From Spirodela intermedia (lineage: Eukaryota > Streptophyta > Magnoliopsida > Alismatales > Araceae): 64,000 nucleotides of DNA. A program made the translations under genes and the position numbers. The DNA is taken from NCBI GenBank assembly GCA_902729315.2, contig LR746272.1:12910327-12974326 (forward strand), given 5' to 3'. The notes beneath the pieces were generated by a model that saw nothing but the letters and a program-made list of their open reading frames with translations, did not search any database and was not told the DNA's origin. Shown here one piece after another: positions 56,792 through 64,000 of the stretch (positions within the stretch are counted from its first letter, which is position 1; each line of letters opens with the position of its first letter).

Positions 56792-58506
56792 TGATAAGTC
56801 TTTATTACCATGAGTTAATAATTAGTAAATAATATAATTTTAGCCTTAACTCATGATAAATAGACTTACATTTGTGTTAAAGTGTAAAAAGTGGTTTTCA
56901 ATTGATTAACGTGATTTTTTGACTAATTATGTAATTTTATATAAATTTATATGATTTTTATAGTCTTACTTTTGAGATAAATAAAGAAAAAGAAATAAAA
57001 ATAAAAATATAATAAAATGGGGGGTACCTGCCGGCCAATTGGGCCCGCAAATGGGTCGGAAGTGCAGTGGGGGAGGAGCTGCGAGCAAGGGCTCAAGCGG
57101 TTAGGACCAATAGGGACACATGTGCACTACTCCCCTTCGATGTCATTAGTGGCCAACTAGTTGTGGGACAAGGAGTGGTCGTACACACAAAAGAAAGGGA
57201 CTTGCTTGTAAATATAATATTATTATATATTCACCTGAAACTTCAACACATAAATGATGTGAGACTAAACCCGTGTCACACCTTCCCCAGAAAGGCTTTG
57301 ATGATTTTAATACCGACAATATCCCTTATTTATAACAGAGATATACTATGATGACGTCATTTGGTAAGAGCATTAGAGTACTTATGTCAATCTCTCTCAT
57401 GCAAGTAGGTAATCAACGTGGGTTCGAATCCTCTCTGAGCTAAAACTCATATTTTTTATCTGATTATTGTGACTTTCCTGCATATTGCCGGTAAAGGATT
57501 AAACAACTAGAATCATTGGATCATCGGCAAAAATCTCATCAATGTGATTCGCAAAGCATTGTTACTAAAATTGCTAAACGATTTGCGATAAAAGGATCGT
57601 GGATCCATCGAGTAAAGTATCTCCCCGATTAATCGATGAACAAGCCGTTGTCGAGAAGAGGACGAGTCGCCACCTCTTGAGAGCATACCAGATGCGATGA
57701 AGAGCCTCCTCTTGCTGCACGAACTTGAAGATGAAGCTCCCTCACACACACTTCACCTCCATCTAACTCCTCTTCGTCGGGTGATAGCCACTGGAGAGCC
57801 ACAAAGTCGCCGCTTTTCTGCTTCATCGGAGATGATTCGACGACCCATTTCATTGATCTCTAGACTTCGCAAGGAGATCTAAAGATTACCCACATCATCC
57901 TTGTCCAAGGAGAGCCTTCGAGGCTGTGGACACTACACGATGATCCTCATGAATACTCAGGATTCTGGTGCATCATCAACGCATCGCCGCCGCAATGCCA
58001 AAACTCTATTTTCTTACTTTCAACTTAATTTCTACTTCATTTAGTGATAATTTATGTAATTTAAATTTACCAAGATATACTTCATTCAATTACGATTCTT
58101 CCGACTTTTACAAATCTTAATTTGATTAATTAAATCGCCTGTAATCGCTTACGTAAGAATCGTCAAGCGAAACTCTATTTCTGTCTGATTTGCATTTGCC
58201 AAGTGTTGACGTCATCCTGACGTCCACACCCTTATTTTTCTTTTTCGTGAATTTTAAATATATTTCATTTTTATTTTTTAGTATAAAATTTATAGAAAAT
58301 AATATTCTTTGAGAAAAATTTTAAATAATTATCTGATATTATATTACATTCCTATGATTGACCTAAAAAAGTATTACTTAGAGTTATATTAAATTATAAT
58401 TAATATATTTGTTCAAAAATACTTCTAAATATCTAAAAAATTGTATTTTTTAGTTTTATAAATTTTAAATTTACGTGATTTACTATACAATGACTAAGTC
58501 ACATCA
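56792..58506 (+). mobile_element. Solo LTR (about 1.7 kb), inverted relative to the copy at 49.5-51.2 kb
   Basis: It begins TGATAAGTC and ends GTCACATCA, and is similar throughout to the reverse complement of 49531-51172. The flanking pentamers are ACTAT (56787-56791) and ATTAT (58507-58511), a target duplication with one change. It contains about 125 bp that the other copy lacks, including tRNA-like A- and B-box sequences (57360-57371 and 57421-57431). Confidence 0.82.
57350..57440 (+). other. tRNA-like internal promoter sequence (A and B box) inside the solo LTR
   Basis: TTTGGTAAGAGC resembles the end of a tRNA A box/D arm, and GGTTCGAATCC 50 nt later is a perfect B box. The other LTR copy keeps the B box (reverse complement at about 50641-50651) but not the A box. 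No full cloverleaf can be drawn, so this is tRNA- or SINE-derived, not a tRNA gene. Confidence 0.45.
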
Positions 58507-58511
58507 ATTAT

Positions 58512-60866
58512 TGTGTGGCCTAATATAAGGAAGCTTCCTTATTTGATCGATGCGAGGGGGGAGTCGTTTCAAATGTCCCTCTAATTGTGGCCATTCCCTC
58601 AGTGGCCCTGCTGCTGCCATCCAAGTTCATAACCACAAAGGATACAATGGCATGATAATGGAGCTGGAGAAGAAGAACAGCTATACATCCTAATCGCTGG
58701 AGGAAAGGAAGCAAGGTGAGTATGGACGCTTCTGTTCGAGAGGCGCTCCCCTTTCCCCGTTGACAGTGCCTGTGGCAACGCTCATCCTACATTTGCGTGT
58801 GTTAGAGTGCCATGAGGGTCGAGTGGACAGGAGGTGAGGTAGAGAAAGAGAGAGAGAGAGTGGGATAGAGATAGAGGGAGAAGGGTCATGCGGTGGAAGC
58901 TGGGGTAAACCTTTCCCCAATCAAATTTTAGCAAAATTAATTTCGAAAAGAAAATCAGGCCCCGACTGGATACCTCCCTATCTACATTGTGTACAGCCAT
59001 TTGACGGGACCGATCTTGGATCTCTCTCCATTGCCTTGCGACTGTCACACTTTCACTTCTTCCTCGTCTATACCGCTTACGCGCATAGGTCACGGCTCAT
59101 CTTCCATAGGGAACTGGCTAAGGGCCTCTTTTCATTTTTTTTTTCTAGTTTCGGATTTAAATAAAACACGTCCCGATTGGTCTTGGCAAGGCTCGCGCTT
59201 TTCATAGCACATTTGCAACTAATGGTAAGAGCCAACTGATGATCAAATACAAATTAAGCTATAATTGGGTAATTTATCTGGCTTTCTTAAATTGCAAACG
59301 ATCGATACTTGAAAGTGACGGCCGGTTCCCTACTCCGGAGGCATTGCCTGTGCCGGCTGTTACTTGAAAGTGACGACCCATCTAGTCTGGAATTCGAACA
59401 GCAGGCCGCCAGTCAAGCTCTACAAGAAGCTCCCTCTCGTGAATCCAGATGGAGGTGGGGGAGAAGTGAGATCGGATTCCTCTTGTCTGACATGGTACCA
59501 ATTTTGTAATCTCTCAACCAATCAATTCTCATTTACTTTACGCGCCCCCCCCCATCATGGACTGTCCGATTTAAATGTCATGTCAGATGGTTTGCAATCC
59601 AGGCTCAACGTATCTGTCAATGTCTTCATTTGCCCATGTATGCTATTTTCTAAATGCTTACCCACGTGCTACTTGGTCATCCAGCTTTAAATTAATCGAC
59701 GATCTGTGCGGTAACCCATCCACACGTTCACATAGATTTATTTTAGATTCATAACGATATATTGTTTTATCCCACAACTTCATGTGACAGTTGACTATTA
59801 TTAATTGAAAATAAATTTCTCTACATTGATTCTATCAATCACAGGTTTTACATCTGATCCAAAGTTTTTGTTTGAACCCCCATACTGCTCAACTAAACTA
59901 TTGATTTTTCTTCCCGTTCAAGAGATGGATTTCGTACATTTAGGGGGAGACCATACTGTGTTTCTTTCATCGATGGTACCTCTATGGAGGCACATATTTC
60001 CCCCGTTCCTACTCGTGAGCCAATGACAGCGTTAGGATTTGAAAGGCAGGTGCGACAATCCAGTAGAAGGTGGGAAAGCGGAAATGACGGCAGGAGTAAG
60101 GAGGGAGGAGAGACAAGGCGGGGAAGTTACGGGCGGACGGAAGGACGAGATCTGGGTGGCCCCAGTTGCGAATTGGTGGAAGGACGGCAGGCAATAATTC
60201 GTTGTTTATGTCTTCCTCGCAGATATCCAGATCCTCGGGATATGGAGGTAGTAGTGCTGCATTTAATTTTCAAGACATCGATAGATTTACTTTATTTCTA
60301 CTTGCAGAATTAAATTCACATACCCAGATCAAGATCCCTCGGGATATGGAGGTAATAGTGCTGCATTTAATCCAGATCCTCGAGATATCCAGATATCCAG
60401 ATCCGTCGGGATATGGAGGAAAATCAATCCACTCCAAGCACTGAATTCCTTTATTTCTACTTGTTAGATTTACTGCATAAATCTAATCCACGTTGTTCGC
60501 AAATAATTGACAACGAGGGTATGATATCCATCGATATACCATTTAACATCATTTTTTCATACTTTTCTCCTCACGATAGTTGATTCCAAACAGGCGAATT
60601 CCACCCTTGCAAGTCGTGATTTCTGCAAAGAAGGTCGTTTTACCACCGATGCTAGTTTGTCGCTGAAAATAGAGATCTACCGCGACACGAGTGGAGCCCG
60701 TCTAGTTGTAGACGGTCAAACAGGATCAATTATGAAAAAGAATCTTACATGGTCTTCAGGCCTCGTCCGGTGACTTCTTGGTTCTTTTTCTCCAGCCTCC
60801 CCTCCTCTCTTCGCCCCAAGCCTTCTCCTCTATCCCGACGTTTCCCTTGCTGTCTCGGGAGCAAAC
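58512..60866. other. Upstream region of UGT-E
   Basis: Unique-looking DNA with no recognised gene. It contains a GA run at 58845-58861 and an imperfect repeat at 60215-60425. The last 100 bp before the ATG are pyrimidine-rich, like a leader. No clear TATA box was found. Confidence 0.4.
60215..60425. repeat. Imperfect direct repeats around a CGGGATATGGAGG core
   Basis: The core recurs three times (about 60236, 60336, 60406), preceded by CCAGATCC-type text and twice followed by a TAGTGCTGCATTTAAT block. CAGATATCCAGAT also recurs, reading as partial palindromes around GATATC. It lies 450-650 bp upstream of UGT-E. Confidence 0.7.
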
Positions 60867-62358
60867 ATGGTTGAAGAGAGACTTCACTTCGTGCTGGTTC
60901 CGTTTGTGGCACAGGGTCACATTATTCCGACGCTGGACCTCGCCCGGCTGCTGGCCGAGCGCGGCGTTCTGGTCACCCTCGTCACCACGCCCCTCAACCT
61001 CTCGCGGAACCAGGCCTTCGTCAGCCGGGTGAAGGAATCCGGCCTCCCCATCCTGTTCCTTACTCTACGATTCCCGTGCGAAGAGATAGGACTGCCTGCA
61101 GGGTACGAGAACATGGACCTGGTTCCCCACGAAGATGAGGAATTGGCGAAATTTTTTGTCGCGATGGAAATGATGCGGGAGCCGCTTCTGCTTCACCTCC
61201 GGCGGAGCTCGCCCCAGCCCTGCTGCATCATCTCGGACTTTTGCAACCCCTGGACACGCCACGTGGCTCGCGAGCTCGGGGTTCCCCGGTTCGACTTCTA
61301 CAGCATTCCCTGCTTCTACCTGCTGCGAGCACAACCTGATGCATCACAAGGTGTACGAAGGCGTGGACAGCGCCCATGCGCCCGTCGTCGTGCCGGACTT
61401 ACCCGTCCGCATCGAGGTCACCATGGCCCAGGCGCCGGGGATCTTTCCTCTGCCGGATTGGAAATGGATGAGCGACGAGGTAAGTGAGGCCGAGTCGTCG
61501 TCCCACGGCACAGTGGTCAATACCTTTGCATCCCTTGAACACGGTTACATAAGTCTCTACGAGAAGGTTAAAGGGAAGAAGGTGTGGGCCGTGGGACCTG
61601 TGTCTCTGTGCAACAAGCTCGCTACTGATGCGGCATCCAGGGGCGATAAGGCGGTTATTAACGAGGAGAAATGCCTCACTTGGCTCGACTCCAGGGAGCC
61701 GCGATCTGTGCTCTACGCTAGTTTTGGAACACTCGTCGGTTATCCTTTGGCTCAGCTGGTGGAGCTCGGGATGGGACTGGAGGCCGCCCAGCGCCCGATT
61801 ATATGGGTGATCAAAGCCGGGGAGCTGCAATCGGCCGTGGAGGAGTGGCTCGCCGAAGGGTTCGAGGAGAGGACGAGGGATCGGATTCTCATCATCAGGG
61901 GTTGGGCGCCTCAGATGACGATTCTGTCTCATCCCTCCATCGGGGGATTCCTGACGCACTGCGGGTGGAACTCCTCCTTGGAGGGAATCGCGGCCGGAGT
62001 CCCCCTGCTTACATGGCCCGGGTTTGCAGACCAGTTCCTCAACGAACGCTTCTTGGTGGATGTATTGAGGGTGGGAATCTCGTGCGGAATGAAGAGGCCT
62101 TTCTGGGACGAAACGGTAATCAGCGGGGACGTGAAAGTTAAGAGAGAGGATCTGAAGAAGGCAGTGGAGAGGTTAATGGGCAACGGCATCGAAGCACACG
62201 AGTTGAGAAAGAGAACAACGGAGCTGAGGAATATGGCAAGGTGTGCAATGGATGTTGGGGGATCTTCCGAAGAAAGCCTGATGCAATTCATTAACGAGGT
62301 GAGCCTTCTCGCTAAGAAGCAGATCTCTACTACGGAAATTCAACAAGAGAAGGATTAG
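60867..62358 (+). pseudogene. UGT-E: UGT73-like glycosyltransferase with a 2-bp frameshift
   Basis: The first part (from ATG 60867) has MVEERLHFVLVPFVAQGHIIP with catalytic His18 and a conserved CIISDFCNPWT. At about 61323-61328 two bases are missing relative to UGT-B (CTGCTGCGAGCAC against CTGCTCTGCGAACAC), so the frame shifts. The first frame ends at 61487 after 206 codons. The rest is open in the +1 frame to 62358 and keeps SLYEKVKGKKVWAVGPVSL, a complete PSPG (WAPQMTILSHPSIGG...HCGWNSSLEG...ADQ) and the C-terminal tail. With the two bases restored the protein would be 497 aa. No other damage is visible, so the lesion is either very recent or a sequence error. Confidence 0.88.
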
Positions 62359-62621
62359 TTAATGCTTGATGTTTTTTAAAACATGTGACATGAATTTATG
62401 TTTGTAGTTTCGCCGTCAGGATAAAGTCTTCACCTTTATCATCTTGAAATAAATAAATTTTTACTCATCCAAAAATACTAGATTTGGTGACTGACCTAAA
62501 TACTAGATTTACCATAAATTAGGTTTTTAATGGTAAATAATTTATTTTTATTTAATGTATAATTATAAAGTCAAATATATTAATTAATGGTAAAAAAGTA
62601 TTAGAATTGTATTTAGCAGGA

Positions 62622-62625
<4 letters not shown>

Positions 62626-62653
<28 letters not shown>
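62626..62653. repeat. (TA)n microsatellite
   Basis: About 28 bp of pure TA alternation downstream of UGT-E. Confidence 0.9.
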
Positions 62654-62656
<3 letters not shown>

Positions 62657-62816
62657 TAATAATATGGTACACTTAAACCTGGTATTGCTAAATTATGAGT
62701 TAAGATACATTCTTGCTGATATCGTGATTACAATGAGTTTTAGATCTAAATTTCTTTTCTATCTTCATTTTCACTTTCTATTTAGTTTTCCGGACTTGGC
62801 TTTATCTCCACAATTA

Positions 62817-62837
62817 AGAGAGAGAGAGAGAGAGAGT
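62817..62837. repeat. (GA)n microsatellite
   Basis: A pure GA run. A second, similar run occurs at 62927-62943. Confidence 0.85.
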
Positions 62838-64000
62838 ATGTTCTCATCCCTCGGCATAATCGGTCGATGGCCACTAGCAAGCTAGGAACCCACATGCCAG
62901 ATCAGAGGATAGAGAGATAAAAACCAAGAGAGAGAGAGAGAGGGAGAGTGGAGATTAACTATTGGGAAAGCGCTTAGGGTCTCATACTCTCCTACAATTG
63001 GTGGACTCCACCTACAAACTTGGCAACCACCAGGGGGGATCAGATGAGAGAGGGATGCAAATGTAGACAGAGAAGGGAAAGATAGATGAGCTAGGGGGAT
63101 AGGGAATATCCTCACATGGAGTGCAAGTTTATATTTTTCAAATATGGTAGAGACTAACTAGCGTTCATCAGCTAGCTCATGTATGTCCAATTCAAGTTGA
63201 CAATTACATCGTCTTAAAGTTGACTAATTTATAAGGACTTAAAAAACAAGTAAAATGATGAGTAATTAATTGTTTGCATCAGCGTGTCAGGAGATAAGCA
63301 TCCCTTCCTGCGCATCAGAAAGAAGTGCAATAACAGGAGATAGAGAGAGTGAAGGAAACGAAGCACACCAGACTTGTGGTTTGGAGAATCCTCTAAGGTC
63401 TACAGTCGCACAAGCCCTTATTCTTTCTTATTGGAGAGATAATCATCTCGTCAGTTATAAGTAGCGGCAATCCCCCTAATATTATGGGATCAGGGTAATT
63501 ATATAGGGATAAATTACAACAGCATCCCTCATATCATATTACAAATAAATCCGTGTACCCACTGCGTACCTAACGTTGATCGTTCTCCACGTAACTTCAA
63601 CAGAGCAGTTCAGAGTGAGCTACGTGTGATGTCTAATATTTAAGTCTTGTTATTTGTACAACTACAATATATCAAGAGACCAACCCCTAAGAGTTTCGAT
63701 GTCATTCCGCCTCCGTTTTTTAGTTTATAGCATTCACTTGTTATATACAATGGTGACATTTGGACATAGAAGTATGCCACACTTTGCTCATGACGTACAG
63801 ATTTAACCATATTCGTGATAAGATTATCTTCTCAATATTCGAACCGACCGCATGGTAGTGACGTCGTCCTTCAATGTCCAAGATAAGGCCATCTCAGTAC
63901 GTGTCGTCGTCTCTCGTTGCACGCAAGACAGTGAGTTGAATCAGTCTTTCTATGCCGACAAGGTAGCCTGCGCAAATCTAGACGTGTGGATCCCGCCTTC

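Larger units (their letters stand above)
62359..64000. other. 3' flank of UGT-E and AT-rich intergenic DNA
   Basis: Contains a TA microsatellite and two GA runs but no recognisable gene up to the window edge. Short open frames have no motif support. Confidence 0.5.

Noticed and set aside
57350-57440. Functional tRNA gene
   Set aside because: A- and B-box-like sequences are present but no acceptor or anticodon stems pair, so it is only tRNA-derived.
61399-61959. 186-codon antisense frame over UGT-E
   Set aside because: Mirror of the UGT coding frame; no domain.

Overview
This window is plant nuclear DNA. The evidence is spliced genes with GT-AG introns, two minor-spliceosome introns, single-exon family-1 UDP-glycosyltransferases (UGTs), Copia and Gypsy LTR retrotransposons, a nuclear tRNA-Gly(UCC), and CT/GA microsatellites. 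The very GC-rich single-exon UGTs set in AT-rich, transposon-filled DNA suggest a monocot or early-diverging angiosperm, but I cannot name the species.

Left part (1-1.75 kb): a decayed Copia element interrupted by an element with long inverted repeats. From 4.3 to 26.7 kb lie three intact conserved genes whose splice structures I could rebuild codon by codon. They are a membrane-anchored alpha/beta-hydrolase (+, 7 exons, 653 aa), a DUF2358+SOUL haem-binding protein of the HBP5 type with a putative plastid transit peptide (+, 8 exons, 398 aa), and cohesin subunit SMC3 (-, 28 exons, 1205 aa). SMC3 converges on the SOUL gene with about 320 bp between stop codons.

Right part (28.5-62.4 kb): a cluster of UGT73-type (group D) UGTs, all on the + strand. 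UGT-A (501 aa) and UGT-B (493 aa) are intact. A second copy of the block (UGT-A tail, tRNA-Gly, UGT-B) sits at 41.4-43.75 kb. In it UGT-B' is nearly identical to UGT-B but is frameshifted and loses its 3' end. UGT-D is an old pseudogene split over 8.6 kb by a Copia element (itself carrying a 1.6 kb solo LTR) and by a 982-bp insertion. UGT-E at 60.9 kb is complete except for a 2-bp deletion. Gypsy remnants and a strictosidine-synthase-like gene fragment lie between them.

How it fits together: the left half holds conserved housekeeping genes (cohesion, plastid haem/tetrapyrrole handling, a lipid- or ester-type hydrolase). The right half is a fast-turnover specialised-metabolism UGT array, expanding by block duplication and shrinking by frameshifts and transposon insertion. 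The most notable signals are two U12-type introns (one AT-AC, one GT-AG) in SMC3, a 90-nt stop-free in-frame intron in the hydrolase, and an abrupt change in identity between the duplicated UGT blocks that looks like gene conversion or two successive duplications.
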